Source: Hydrogenophilales bacterium (GTDB lineage: Bacteria; Pseudomonadota; Gammaproteobacteria; Burkholderiales; Thiobacillaceae). From it: a DNA stretch of 64,000 bases. This document shows positions 19,876 through 29,371 of the stretch, piece by piece. The stretch spans positions 19,257 to 83,256 of the forward strand of contig JADJYY010000013.1 of the NCBI GenBank assembly GCA_016719465.1, in the 5' to 3' direction. A program made the translations under genes and the position numbers. Below the pieces are notes generated by a model, which did no database searches, was not told the origin of the DNA, and saw only the letters and a list, made by a program, of their open reading frames with translations. Within the stretch, counting starts at the first letter, position 1; each line of letters opens with the position of its first letter.

Positions 19876-22581
19876 CTAGCCCAGGGCGATTGCGATGATT
19901 TCTTCCAATTGTTTTTTGTGCAGGCTGGCTATTCCGGTTGCGGGCGCGGAAGATTCCGGTCTGCCGGAATAGACCAGAGGGAGACGGGTGGATTGGGCCA
20001 GATGGTGGGCCATGAAACGCCAGGGCCCCTGGTTTCTCGGTTCATCCTGGGCCCATATGATTTCCCTTGCCTTGGGATAACGCGCCAACAGCGCGCGCAG
20101 TTCCAGGTCGGGGAACGGATATAACTGCTCCACGCGCAACAGGGCGATATGCCGCAAGTCCCTTTCCTTCCGCGCCCTGGCGAGATCGAAATAGACCCGC
20201 CCACTGCAGAAAACCAGCCGGGTGACCTCGGAGACGTCCGGATTCGCCGGATCATCGAGAATGGGCTGGAATGTGCCGTGCCCCAATTCCTGCAGGGGAG
20301 AAACAGAATCCGGATGGCGCAATAGACTCTTGGGGGTAAAAACAATCAGTGGCTTTCTGTAGGGGCGAACCACCTGCCTGCGCAACATATGGAACATCTG
20401 GGCCGGCGTGCTGGGCTGCACGACCTGGATATTGTCGTGGGCCGCCAATTGCAGGAAACGCTCGATACGGCCGGAGGAATGCTCGGGGCCCTGGCCCTCG
20501 TAGCCATGGGGCAGGAATAGGGTCAGGCCGTTGAGGCGATCCCATTTGGTCTCGCCGGAGGCGATGAACTGGTCGATCACCACCTGGGCGCCGTTGGCGA
20601 AATCCCCGAACTGGGCCTCCCAGATGACCAGTTGATCAGGGGCGGAACCGGCATAGCCATATTCGAAGGCCAGCACGGCTTCCTCCGACAGCAGCGAGTC
20701 GATCACCAGGAAATTGGCCTGGCCGGGAATCACGTGCTGGAGCGGGATGAACACGCCGGAATCCCATTTTTCCCGATTCTGGTCATGCAGCACGGCATGG
20801 CGGTGGAAGAAGGTACCGCGCCCCGCATCCTGCCCGGTCAGGCGCACCGGCGTGCCATCGGTGAGCAGGCTGGCATAGGCCAGGCTCTCGGCCATGCCCC
20901 AGTCCAGCGCCAGGCCGCCCTCCCCCATCAACTTGCGATCGTCGATGATTTTCTTGACCCGAGGATGCAGGGTGAAGTTGGCGGGCACGTCCACCAGACG
21001 ACGGGCCAGCGCCTGGAGGCGATTCATGGGAATGGCGGTCATGGCCGAGACCCGCCAATGGGTGTACTTGTAAATGTTCCAGTCCGCCGCGAATTCGCTC
21101 TTGGGGCCACCCTGATAGCCTACCGGCGTATCCAGGCTGGCCTTGTAGGCCTGGACCAGGGTGTCGGGCGTCTGATCGTCGAGGATTCCCTGTGCCACCA
21201 GCCATTCCGCATAGAGGGTGCGCGTGCTCGGCAGGGCATTGATGCGCCGGTACATGAGGGGCTGGGTCGCCATGGGCTCGTCCTGCTCGTTGTGGCCCAG
21301 GCGCCGATAGCAGATGAGGTCGATGGCGATGTCCCGTTTCCAGAACATGCGGTATTCGATGGCAATGCGGGTGGCGCGGATCACCGCTTCCGGATCGTCG
21401 CCGTTCACGTGCAGCACCGGGGCCTCCACCATCTTCATCACGTCGGTGCAGTAAAGGCTGGAACGGGTATCACGCGGGTCGGAGGTGGTGAAGCCGATCT
21501 GGTTGTTGATGACGATGTGGATGGTGCCGCCGGTGCGGAAACCCCGCGTGGCGGCCATGTTCAGGGTTTCCATGATCACGCCCTGGCCGGCGAAGGCCGC
21601 GTCGCCATGGATGAGGATGGGCATGACCTGGCTGCCATCCCGGTCGCCGCGCCGTTGCTGCTGGGCGCGCACCCAGCCTTCCACCACGGGATTGACGATC
21701 TCCAGGTGGGAGGGGTTGAAGGCCAGGGCCACGCGGATGGAACCGCCGGGGGTATTCAGGTCCGCGGCGAAGCCCTGGTGGTATTTCACGTCGCCGCTCT
21801 TGTGGGCCTCGACCTCGTCGTGGTGGGCATGTTCGAACAGCTCGATGACGGAACGGCCCAGCACGTTGTGCAGGACGTTCAGCCGGCCCCGGTGGGCCAT
21901 GCCCAGGCCGATTTCCTGGATGCCTACACGGGCCGATTGCTCGATCAGGTCGTTCAACAGCGGGATGAGGGACTCGCCGCCTTCCAGGGAAAAGCGTTTC
22001 TGGCCGACGAAGCGGGTATGCAGGGTCTTTTCCAGGGTTTCGGCGGCGGTCAGTTGGCGCAGAAGCCAATGGCGCAGGTCTTCGTCGAATTTGGGCGCGT
22101 ATTGCTCGTTTTCCAGGCGTTTCTGCAGCCAACGTTTCTGCTGGGTATCGGAGAGGTGCATGTACTCGGCCGACAGCGTGCCGCAGTAGGCCTTCTTCAC
22201 CCGACTGATGATGTTGCGCAGCGTGTCCCGGGGCGGACCGGCCAGGGAACCCGTCTCGTACTCCACGTCCAGGTCGGACGGGGTCAAGCCGTGGTTGCTG
22301 GGATCTAGTTCCGGGATATGGGGCGCGGGCAGGCGCTTGAGCGGGTCCAGATCGGCGGCGCGGAAGCCATGGAAGCGGTAGGCGTTGATGAGCTGCAGCA
22401 CGCCGACCTGGGTCGCCTCGCATTTCAGCAGGGGCAGGTCGGATACATTGACCGCCTCCTTCTTCTCGAAGCGCATCGGCGGCGGCGGTGGCACCAGTTC
22501 GGGGCGTTCGGCTTCCAGGGCGACCAGGTAATCGGCGCTGCCGGAAAACAACGCGGTGGCGGGAAGTGAATCACGCTTCAT
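19876..22581 (-). CDS. odhA: 2-oxoglutarate dehydrogenase E1 component
   Basis: OdhA decarboxylates 2-oxoglutarate with thiamine diphosphate and passes the succinyl group to the E2 lipoyl domain. The 901-residue protein is recognisable throughout: LGMAHRGRLNVL, the TPP-binding region HGDAAFAGQGV with INNQIGFTTSDP, LICYRRLGHNEQDEP, and FLPHGYEGQGPEHSSGRIER. The N-terminal segment before VGVLQLINAYRFHG is about 55 residues, clearly shorter than in E. coli SucA, so the E2-contact arm is reduced. It has its own ribosome-binding site and follows gltA. Genes for E2 (odhB) and E3 (lpd) are not next to it, although they usually are. Confidence 0.95.
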   Translation of the reverse strand: MKRDSLPATALFSGSADYLVALEAERPELVPPPPPMRFEKKEAVNVSDLPLLKCEATQVGVLQLINAYRFHGFRAADLDPLKRLPAPHIPELDPSNHGLTPSDLDVEYETGSLAGPPRDTLRNIISRVKKAYCGTLSAEYMHLSDTQQKRWLQKRLENEQYAPKFDEDLRHWLLRQLTAAETLEKTLHTRFVGQKRFSLEGGESLIPLLNDLIEQSARVGIQEIGLGMAHRGRLNVLHNVLGRSVIELFEHAHHDEVEAHKSGDVKYHQGFAADLNTPGGSIRVALAFNPSHLEIVNPVVEGWVRAQQQRRGDRDGSQVMPILIHGDAAFAGQGVIMETLNMAATRGFRTGGTIHIVINNQIGFTTSDPRDTRSSLYCTDVMKMVEAPVLHVNGDDPEAVIRATRIAIEYRMFWKRDIAIDLICYRRLGHNEQDEPMATQPLMYRRINALPSTRTLYAEWLVAQGILDDQTPDTLVQAYKASLDTPVGYQGGPKSEFAADWNIYKYTHWRVSAMTAIPMNRLQALARRLVDVPANFTLHPRVKKIIDDRKLMGEGGLALDWGMAESLAYASLLTDGTPVRLTGQDAGRGTFFHRHAVLHDQNREKWDSGVFIPLQHVIPGQANFLVIDSLLSEEAVLAFEYGYAGSAPDQLVIWEAQFGDFANGAQVVIDQFIASGETKWDRLNGLTLFLPHGYEGQGPEHSSGRIERFLQLAAHDNIQVVQPSTPAQMFHMLRRQVVRPYRKPLIVFTPKSLLRHPDSVSPLQELGHGTFQPILDDPANPDVSEVTRLVFCSGRVYFDLARARKERDLRHIALLRVEQLYPFPDLELRALLARYPKAREIIWAQDEPRNQGPWRFMAHHLAQSTRLPLVYSGRPESSAPATGIASLHKKQLEEIIAIALG

Positions 22582-22679
22582 GTCTGCCCCTCGAAATTCA
22601 TGCCAGGTTGAAACCTAGTTCCAGGTTTGCTGCAGTGCAAGAACCATTCTCGAGCAATTCACTGGGAAATTGACCCAGG

Positions 22680-23972
22680 TCATGCATCCCGCAGGGCGAT
22701 GGGCACGAACTCCCGCCGTTGCGGGCCGGTGTAGAGCTGGCGCGGCCGGGCGATCTTGTGGCCGGGCGCCGCCACCATCTCGTTCCATTGCGCGATCCAG
22801 CCGGCGGTGCGGGCCAGGGCGAAGATGGCGGTGAACATGGAGGTGGGAATGCCCAGGGCGCGCAACACGATGCCCGAGTAGAAGTCCACGTTGGGATAGA
22901 GCCGCTTCTGGACGAAGTATTCGTCCTCCAGGGCGATCTGCTCCAGCTTGAGGGCGATCCTGAACATGGGATCGTCGTGCAGGCCCAGTTCGTCCAGCAC
23001 CTCGTGGCAGGTCTGGCGCATGATGGCCGCGCGCGGGTCCATGTTCTTGTAGACCCGGTGGCCGAAGCCCATGAGCTTGAAGCCGGAGGCCTTGTCCTTG
23101 GCCCGGTTGACGAACTCGCCGATGCGGGAGATGTCGCCCATCTGCTCCAGCATGCTCAGCACGGCCTCGTTGGCGCCGCCGTGCAGGGGGCCCCACAGGC
23201 AGGCGGTGCCGGCGGCGATGCAGGCGAAGGGATTGGCGAAGCTGGAACCGGCGATGCGCACGGTGGACGTGGAGGCGTTCTGCTCGTGGTCGGCATGCAG
23301 GATGAAGATGCGGTCGAGGGCGCGGGACAGCACCGGGCTGGGCTCGTGGCTCTCGCACGGATTGGCGTGCAGCATGTGCAGGAAGTTCTCCGTGTAGCCC
23401 AGGTTGTTGCGCGGGTACATGAAGGGCTCGCCCTTGTTGTATTTGTAGGACCACGCCGCCACCGTGGGCACCTTGGCCAGCAGGCGGAACATCGAGATTT
23501 CCCGCTGCTTGGCGTCGGCCACATCGCTGCTTTCCGGATAGAAGGCCGCCATGGCGCCGATGATGGAAACCATGACCGCCATGGGATGGGCATCGCGGCG
23601 GAAGCCCTTGAAGAGCGACAGCATCTGGTCGTGCAGCATGGTGTGCTGGCTGACCAGGTAGTCGAATTCCTTCTTCTGCTCCGCCGTGGGCAGTTCCCCG
23701 TGCCAGAGCAGGTAGGCCGTTTCCAGGAAATCGGAGCGCTCGGCCAGTTGTTCGATGGGATAGCCCCGGTAGTAGAGCAGGCCCTGGTCGCCGTCGATGT
23801 AGGTGATGCTGGAGGAACAACTGGCGGTGGAAAGAAAACCCGGGTCATAGGTGAAGTGGCCCTGGTTGCCCAGGGCGCGGGTATCGATCACGTCGGGGCC
23901 CAGGGTGCCCCGCATGGTGGGGAGTTCGATGTTCTGGTCGCCGATGGTCAGCGTGGCATTGGGCTTGTTCAT
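22680..23972 (-). CDS. gltA: Citrate synthase (type II)
   Basis: GltA condenses acetyl-CoA and oxaloacetate at the entry to the TCA cycle. The 430-residue protein matches the hexameric, NADH-sensitive type II enzymes: [20 protein letters not shown] with catalytic His, [29 protein letters not shown], and the C-terminal [16 protein letters not shown]. Its ATG overlaps the sdhE stop (ATGA), so it is translationally coupled to the succinate dehydrogenase genes. Confidence 0.98.
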   Translation of the reverse strand: MNKPNATLTIGDQNIELPTMRGTLGPDVIDTRALGNQGHFTYDPGFLSTASCSSSITYIDGDQGLLYYRGYPIEQLAERSDFLETAYLLWHGELPTAEQKKEFDYLVSQHTMLHDQMLSLFKGFRRDAHPMAVMVSIIGAMAAFYPESSDVADAKQREISMFRLLAKVPTVAAWSYKYNKGEPFMYPRNNLGYTENFLHMLHANPCESHEPSPVLSRALDRIFILHADHEQNASTSTVRIAGSSFANPFACIAAGTACLWGPLHGGANEAVLSMLEQMGDISRIGEFVNRAKDKASGFKLMGFGHRVYKNMDPRAAIMRQTCHEVLDELGLHDDPMFRIALKLEQIALEDEYFVQKRLYPNVDFYSGIVLRALGIPTSMFTAIFALARTAGWIAQWNEMVAAPGHKIARPRQLYTGPQRREFVPIALRDA

Positions 23973-24220
23973 CTTGGGTACCTGGTTGTCCTGATCTCAT
24001 CCACCACCACGCGGAATTCCGCGGGTGGCTCCTGTTCCCCAGTGAACCAGTCGAACAACGCCATGTCGTCCTGGTCCAGCAGCCTGGCAAAAGCGGTTTG
24101 CTGGTCGGCGGGAAGTTGCGAGTAACGCACGTCGAGAAAACGCGCCAGCCAGGCGTCCAGTTCCAGCATCCCGCGCCGGCATAGCCAGCGCAGGCGGCTC
24201 GGGTTCGGCTGGCCATCCAT
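23969..24220 (-). CDS. sdhE: FAD assembly factor SdhE
   Basis: SdhE promotes covalent attachment of FAD to SdhA. The 83-residue protein starts [20 protein letters not shown], which contains the conserved RxxWxxRRGMxELD-type signature (here [14 protein letters not shown]). [16 protein letters not shown] further on is the second conserved region. It lies between sdhB and gltA, which is where the betaproteobacterial gene usually lies, and overlaps gltA. It is easily missed because of its size. Confidence 0.93.
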   Translation of the reverse strand: MDGQPNPSRLRWLCRRGMLELDAWLARFLDVRYSQLPADQQTAFARLLDQDDMALFDWFTGEQEPPAEFRVVVDEIRTTRYPR

Positions 24221-24225
24221 CGTGG

Positions 24226-24924
24226 CTAGAGCGCCCGTTTCACGAGAAGCGACTTGATTTTGCCGACGGCCTCGGTGGGGTTCAAGCCTTTGGGACAGAC
24301 CTCCACGCAGTTCATGATGCCGTGGCAGCGGAACAGGCGGTACGGGTCTTCCAGATAGTCGAGACGCTCGTTGGTGGCCTGGTCCCGGGTATCGGCGATG
24401 AAGCGGTAGCCCTGCAGCAGGGCGGCAGGGCCCAGGAACTTGTCCGGGTTCCACCAGAACGAGGGACAGGAGGTGGTGCAGCAGCCGCACAGGATGCATT
24501 CCCACAGGCCATCCAGTTCGGCCCGGTCCTCCGGGGTTTGCAGGCGCTCGTTCTCCGGCTCCGGGTCCAGGTTGATCAGGTAGGGCTTTACGGCCCGGTA
24601 GTGCTGGTAGAACTGGGCCATGTCGACGATCAGGTCGCGGATCACGCCCAGGCGCGGCAGGGGACGAATGGTGATCGGCTCCTTCAGGCCTTCCAGCGCC
24701 GTGATGCAGGCCAGCACGTTGGTGCCGTTGACGTTGACGCCATCGGAACCGCACACCCCTTCCCGGCAGGAACGGCGGAAGGACAGGCTCTCGTCCAGGG
24801 TGTCCTTGATGGCGATGAGGGCGTCCAGCACCTTCTTGCCCCTGGGATCGAAGTCGATGTCGTAATCCTGCATGCGCGGGGCCGCGCCGGATTCCGGGTC
24901 GTAACGATAGATGCGGAATTTCAT
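24226..24924 (-). CDS. sdhB: Succinate dehydrogenase iron-sulfur subunit
   Basis: SdhB carries the 2Fe-2S, 4Fe-4S and 3Fe-4S clusters that pass electrons from FAD to ubiquinone. The 232-residue protein has [16 protein letters not shown] with a downstream Cys for the 2Fe-2S cluster, [13 protein letters not shown] for the 4Fe-4S cluster, and [17 protein letters not shown] for the 3Fe-4S cluster. All cluster cysteines are present. The start [13 protein letters not shown] is conserved. It is separated from sdhA by about 170 bases holding an inverted pair of C-rich/G-rich repeats. Confidence 0.98.
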   Translation of the reverse strand: MKFRIYRYDPESGAAPRMQDYDIDFDPRGKKVLDALIAIKDTLDESLSFRRSCREGVCGSDGVNVNGTNVLACITALEGLKEPITIRPLPRLGVIRDLIVDMAQFYQHYRAVKPYLINLDPEPENERLQTPEDRAELDGLWECILCGCCTTSCPSFWWNPDKFLGPAALLQGYRFIADTRDQATNERLDYLEDPYRLFRCHGIMNCVEVCPKGLNPTEAVGKIKSLLVKRAL

Positions 24925-24941
24925 GACTGGACTCGCACGGT

Positions 24942-25060
24942 TCTCCCCCCTTTTGTAAAGGGGGGCTGGGGGGGATTTGACAACAGTTGCCAGACCGGGG
25001 CGTGGAAAAATCCCCCCTGTCCCCCTTCATCCCCGGACGGGGGCTTTACAAAGGGGGGAA
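24942..25060. repeat. Inverted pair of C-rich/G-rich repeat units between sdhA and sdhB
   Basis: One unit (24942-24980) reads TTCTCCCCCCTTTTGTAAAG, then a G run, CTGGGGGGG and ATTT. A second copy in opposite orientation (about 25007-25059) has the same blocks with a 14-base addition. About 30 bases separate them. The same unit pair occurs at 42168-42316 with the two orientations swapped. Each unit is itself a hairpin around TTTGTAAAG-like bases. It could affect mRNA processing between sdhA and sdhB. Confidence 0.75.
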
Positions 25061-25093
25061 CGCGGATGGAAACGATGCGGTCCGGATTCATCA

Positions 25094-26855
25094 TCAGTAA
25101 GTCCTCTCCTTCGGCTGGAAGGTCTCCACCGTCAGCGGCTTCAGCCGCACCGGCTTGTAGTCCAGGGTGTCGTTTTCCCTGAAATACAGGGTATGGCGCA
25201 GCCACTGGTCGTCGTCCCGCTTGGGATGGTCTTCCCGGGTATGGGCGCCGCGGCTTTCCGTGCGGGCCAGGGCGGAAACCAGGGTAGCCCGGGCGATGCC
25301 CAGTGAGGTTTTCCAGTTCCAGCGCTTCCAGGCGGGCGGTGTTGAACATCTTGCTCTGGTCCGACAGGGCCGCGTCGGGCAGCCGGGCCTCCACCTTGTC
25401 CAGCAGTTCCAGGCCTTCCTTGAGCAGGGCCTCGGTGCGGTAGACGCCGCAATGGTCCTGCATGATCTTCTGCATCTCCACCCGCAGGCCGGCCACGGTT
25501 TCCGAGCCTTTCGACTTTTCCCAGCGCGCCAGTCGCGCCAGGGCCTTGTCCACCTGTTCCTCGGGCAAGGTGCGCGGGAACGGGTTCTCGCGCAGGTATT
25601 CGATCATGTGCTGGCCGGCGGCGCGGCCGAACACCACCAGGTCCAGCAGGGAGTTGCCGCCCAGCCGGTTGGCGCCATGCACGGAGACGCAGGCGCACTC
25701 GCCCACCGCGTACAGCCCGGGCACCGCTTCCTCGGGGCCGGTGCGAACCGGCGCCACCACCTGGCCATGCATGTTGGAGGGGATGCCGCCCATCATGTAG
25801 TGGGCGGTGGGCGTGACGGGAATCGGATCGGTGATGGGATCGGCGCCGGCGAACTGCATGGACAGTTCCCGGATGCCGGGCAGGCGGGCCTTGATCTTCT
25901 CCGCCCCCAGATGCTCGATCTTCAGGTGGACATAGTCGCCATGCTCGCCGCAGCCGCGCCCGGCGCGGATCTCCTGGGCGATGGAACGGGCCACCACGTC
26001 CCGGGACGCCAGGTCCAGGGCGTTGGGGGCGTAGCGCTTCATGAACTTCTCGCCGTCCTTGTTCACCAGGTAACCGCCCTCCCCGCGCACGCCCTCGGAA
26101 ATCAGACTGCCCACCTCCGGGATGCCGGTGGGGTGGAACTGCCAGAACTCCATGTCCTCCAGGGGCAGGCCGGCGCGCAGCACCATCCCTAAGCCGTCGC
26201 CGGTGTTGATGTGGGCGTTGGTGGAGTGTCGGAAGATGCGGCAGGCGCCGCCGGTGGCCAGCAGGGTGGCGCGGGACTCGAACAGGCAGGGCTCGCCGGT
26301 CTCGATCTCCAGGGCCACCACGCCCAGCACGTAGCCCTCCTCGTCGCGCACCAGGTCCAGGGCGAAGAATTCGTCGAAGAACTGGGTGCGGGCGGCGATG
26401 TTGCGCTGGTACAGGGTGTGCAGCAGGGCGTGACCGGTGCGGTCGGCGGCGGCGCAGGTGCGGATGGCCTGCTCGCCGCCGTAGTTCTTGGATTGGCCGC
26501 CAAACGGGCGCTGGTAGATCTTGCCGTTGTCGAGGCGGGAGAACGGCAGGCCCATGTGCTCCAGTTCGTACACCGCCGGCAGGGCGTTGCGGCACATGAA
26601 CTCGATGGCGTCCTGGTCCCCCAGGTAATCCGAACCCTTCACCGTGTCATACATGTGCCAGTGCCAGTTGTCCTCGGACACGTTGGCCAGGGCCGCGGTG
26701 ATGCCACCCTGGGCGGACACGGTATGGGAACGGGTGGGGAAGACCTTGGACAGCAGGGCCACCTTCAGGTTGGCCTGGGACAGTTGCAGGGCGGCGCGCA
26801 GACCGGCGCCGCCGCCGCCGATGATCACGGCATCGAATGTTCTTTTCGGGATCAT
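25094..26855 (-). CDS. sdhA: Succinate dehydrogenase flavoprotein subunit, frameshifted near the C-terminus
   Basis: SdhA oxidises succinate using covalently bound FAD. The N-terminal part is intact: [20 protein letters not shown] for [14 protein letters not shown] with the FAD-linking His, and later [18 protein letters not shown]. After LEALELENL the raw frame loses similarity. Shifting by one base restores [29 protein letters not shown] and a C-terminus ending ERTY with a stop at 25094. The extra base lies at about 25298-25304, inside a GGGC stretch. Read without correction the frame would run on to 24921, through the repeat, and overlap sdhB. One sequencing error is the simplest explanation. 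Confidence 0.93.
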
Positions 26856-26882
26856 GATTTTTTCGTCCGTTTCGTCGTTTGT

Positions 26883-26960
26883 CTCCCCCTCCCAACCTCC
26901 CCCGCCAGCGGGGGAGGAGATTCCTCCCTCCCCGTTTGCGGGGAGGGTCGGGGTGGGGAG
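26883..26960. repeat. 78-base palindromic repeat, copy 1 (sdhA/sdhD gap)
   Basis: The unit starts CTCCCCCTCCCAACCTCC and ends GGGGTGGGGAG, with two internal hairpins (CCCCCGCCAGCGGGGG and CCTCCCCG...CGGGGAGG). Copies of exactly the same length lie at 43211-43288 and 46866-46943. Here it lies upstream of sdhA within the operon, between sdhD and sdhA. Confidence 0.9.
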
Positions 26961-26982
26961 GCTTTCAACTTGCAGCAGGTAA

Positions 26983-27327
26983 TCACTTCACGCTCCAGAG
27001 GATGTCCACGGTCCAGACCAGGCAGCCCAGGTAAAGCGCGCCGAAAGCCAGGTACAGGGCCAGGCGCGGCACCAGGAAATGCACGTAATCGATGAAGATT
27101 TCACGCAGGCCGATCCAGGCATGGACCAGCAGCGCGGCGACGAACAGCAGCGCGCCGACCTTCATCGCCAGGGGAGCGAACAGGCCATGCCAGGTAACGA
27201 AATCAATGGGACCGGCGGCCAGGAAGCAGATCAGGAAAACCAGCAGGAACACGGCCATGTAGATGGCGCTGGCCCGTTGCAGCAGCCACATGTCCAGCCC
27301 GCGACGGGCGCCGCCGACGTGTCTCAT
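26983..27327 (-). CDS. sdhD: Succinate dehydrogenase membrane anchor subunit D
   Basis: SdhD forms, with SdhC, the membrane anchor that binds haem b and ubiquinone. The 114-residue protein has three membrane segments (about 17-38, 50-72 and 85-107). The conserved [14 protein letters not shown] segment includes the haem/quinone region His and Asp-Tyr. Its ATG overlaps the sdhC stop. The frame also extends far upstream but that is the sdhC gene in another frame. Confidence 0.95.
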   Translation of the reverse strand: MRHVGGARRGLDMWLLQRASAIYMAVFLLVFLICFLAAGPIDFVTWHGLFAPLAMKVGALLFVAALLVHAWIGLREIFIDYVHFLVPRLALYLAFGALYLGCLVWTVDILWSVK

Positions 27328-27725
27328 GCCGCACCTCCCGTCAGGGTCAACAGGCCGATCAGGCCGACGACGGCGATGGCCGCGCCCAAGCTGAGCCAGG
27401 CGGTCTTGCGTGCCAGTTCCTTGCTCTCGCCCAAACCGAAATCGAAGCCCAGGTGGCGCAGGCCGGCCAGGAAGTGATGCAGGAGCGCCCACAGGGTACC
27501 CAGGCCGATCAGCCAGCCCAGCCCACCGGAGAAAAAGGCGCGCACCACGGCGAAATCCTCGGGCGATCGCAGGGAGAGCGTCAGGGTGTAGAGCAGGCAG
27601 GGAATCGCCAGGGAGAGAAAGGCGCCGCTGGCCCGGTGCATGATGGAAACCACCCCGCCAATGGGCAGCCGGATGGCAAGAAGATTGAGAAAAAACGGTC
27701 GCTGCCGATTCATCCGCGTGCTCAT
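27324..27725 (-). CDS. sdhC: Succinate dehydrogenase cytochrome b556 subunit C
   Basis: SdhC is the larger membrane anchor of complex II, providing a haem b ligand. The protein has RPFFLNLLAIRLPIGGVVSI followed by MHRASGAFLSLAIP, the family signature with Ser-x-x-His-Arg. It also has the haem-ligand region LLHHFLAGLRHLGFDFG and three membrane segments. I start at the ATG at 27725 (MSTRMNRQRP), which has AAGGATGGAG just upstream; an ATG five codons earlier (27740) is possible. It is the first gene of the TCA operon, so a promoter is expected between 27726 and 27856. Confidence 0.94.
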   Translation of the reverse strand: MSTRMNRQRPFFLNLLAIRLPIGGVVSIMHRASGAFLSLAIPCLLYTLTLSLRSPEDFAVVRAFFSGGLGWLIGLGTLWALLHHFLAGLRHLGFDFGLGESKELARKTAWLSLGAAIAVVGLIGLLTLTGGAA

Positions 27726-27856
27726 GTCTCCATCCTTCATGAAGACGCCCTAGCGTTGCATGGGCGTCGCTATAGTCGGCGCATTTAACGCTTATTGCGC
27801 CGCACAATCAACACCCGAAAACCCGCTTTTTTCGCGGGAAATGGCTCCCGGGCAAA

Positions 27857-29311
27857 CTACAGGACGATTTCCCCGTGCCAGCCCATGGGCGACAGCCCGC
27901 GCGCCAGCGCGCCGGCCTCCAGGGCCTTGAGGAAGGCGTCCGGGCCGGCGGCATAGATGTCGGCCCGGGCGAGGTCGGCGTGGCGCGCGAGGATGGCCTC
28001 CGCCACAGCGGCGGCGCCGGGGGCGCGATCCAGGGGCTGATAGACGAAATCGTCCAGGGCGTCGGCCCAGGCCCGGCACAGGTTGTCCTGGTAATGGCCG
28101 TCCTTGTCCGCCACCCAGTAGAGATGCATGGACTCGGCGGTCTCCAGTGACATGGCGTGCTGCACCAGGCTCTTGATGGGGGCGAATCCCTCTTCCCAGG
28201 CGACGAAGATCACCGGCCGGCGCGAATCCAGCTTCATGACGAAGCGGCCGCGGGGCCCGGTGATCAGGACGCCGTCATCCTTGCCCAGGCCGTCGAACAC
28301 CTTGCGCGAGAAACCCCGGTTGTCCCGGCGCACGTGCAGTTCGATATGACGGTCCTCGCAGGGACAGCTCGCCACGAAATACTCGCCTTCCGCGCCGTCC
28401 GCCGACAGGGTCACGCGCTGGCCAGCCAGGAAGCGCAGGCGCTGGCTGCGCGGGGCGGTGAGATGGAGGGCGGCCAGATGCTCGTTGAGCATTTCCACCG
28501 CCTTCACCCTGGTCGGGATTTCCTGCTCGGGGATGTCCTCGGCGCCCGAGACGTTGGCTTCCACCACCACGTCGGTGATGGGCGTGTAGGAGCACAGCAG
28601 GATGGCCCCATTGGCCTTGTCCTGCTCCTTCAGCACGTAGTCGTGGGGATGCACTTTCTTCACCTGGCCAGATACCAGGCGCGCCTTGCAATCCCCGCAG
28701 TTGCCGTTGCTGCAACCGTAATTCAGGGGGATGCCGGCGCGCAGGGCGGCTTCCAGCAGGGTGTCGTTGCCTTCCACGAAGAATTCGTGGCCGGAGGGTT
28801 GCACGGTGACTTGGACGGACATGATGCGCATCACGCTTTCCTGGGCCAGCAGCGCTTCCGCCCGTTCCGCCTCGCCTGGGGCGGCTTCGAGTTCGCGCTT
28901 GAGCCATTGTTTGAGTCCGGCCACGGCATCCACGCTCGCCGCGCCACCCGATTCCGCCACATCATCGAGCTTGTCGCCCAGGAAGCGGAACACCTCGTCG
29001 TAATGCAACAACAAGCTTTTGGCCGCGGCGAATTCCTTGCCCAGTTCGTACAGGCGTTCCGCCAGCACTTCCTTGTCCGGCAAGGCGCGTTCGTACACGC
29101 GCTTGCCAAAGGCCTTGGCCTTGATTTCCTCGACCCGCTTGAATTCACCGTCGTCTTCCCATTGCACGTCCGGGAACACGCGCAGGAGTTCGTTCATGTC
29201 CACCATGCCGTCGAAGGTGGAGAGCTCGCCGTCATGGATCATGCGCTGGATGGCGGAACGGGGCTGGCCAACCAGGCGGGCGACACGGGAAACGGGAAGG
29301 TAATGGGCCAT
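27857..29311 (-). CDS. HTH-like domain fused to 2Fe-2S ferredoxin and flavin/NAD(P) reductase
   Basis: I do not know a name for this 484-residue protein. Residues 1-50 (LPVSRVARLVGQPRSAIQRM, then DGELSTFDGMVDMNELL) look like a MerR/excisionase-type winged helix. Residues 55-165 are charged and helical. A plant-type 2Fe-2S ferredoxin follows (about 165-255) with cysteines 200, 205, 208 and 240 in YGCSNGNCGDC and LLCSY. An FNR-like reductase domain fills 265-484, with RRDNRGFSRKVFDG, ITGPRGRF and YAAGPDAFLKALE. The reductase half resembles CDP-6-deoxyglucoseen reductase and phenol hydroxylase reductases. ATG at 29311 is preferred; another lies at 29320. It diverges from recJ. A redox-sensing DNA-binding role is only a hypothesis. 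Confidence 0.75.
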   Translation of the reverse strand: MAHYLPVSRVARLVGQPRSAIQRMIHDGELSTFDGMVDMNELLRVFPDVQWEDDGEFKRVEEIKAKAFGKRVYERALPDKEVLAERLYELGKEFAAAKSLLLHYDEVFRFLGDKLDDVAESGGAASVDAVAGLKQWLKRELEAAPGEAERAEALLAQESVMRIMSVQVTVQPSGHEFFVEGNDTLLEAALRAGIPLNYGCSNGNCGDCKARLVSGQVKKVHPHDYVLKEQDKANGAILLCSYTPITDVVVEANVSGAEDIPEQEIPTRVKAVEMLNEHLAALHLTAPRSQRLRFLAGQRVTLSADGAEGEYFVASCPCEDRHIELHVRRDNRGFSRKVFDGLGKDDGVLITGPRGRFVMKLDSRRPVIFVAWEEGFAPIKSLVQHAMSLETAESMHLYWVADKDGHYQDNLCRAWADALDDFVYQPLDRAPGAAAVAEAILARHADLARADIYAAGPDAFLKALEAGALARGLSPMGWHGEIVL

Positions 29312-29371
29312 GGACTGCATAATAGCCAGCCGCTCCCCTGGCAACAAAACAGCGCTCGCGAATATTTGAAG

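Noticed and set aside
24942..25060. CRISPR-like repeat-spacer structure
   Set aside because: Only two units, in opposite orientation, with one spacer; no cas genes and no regular array anywhere in the window.
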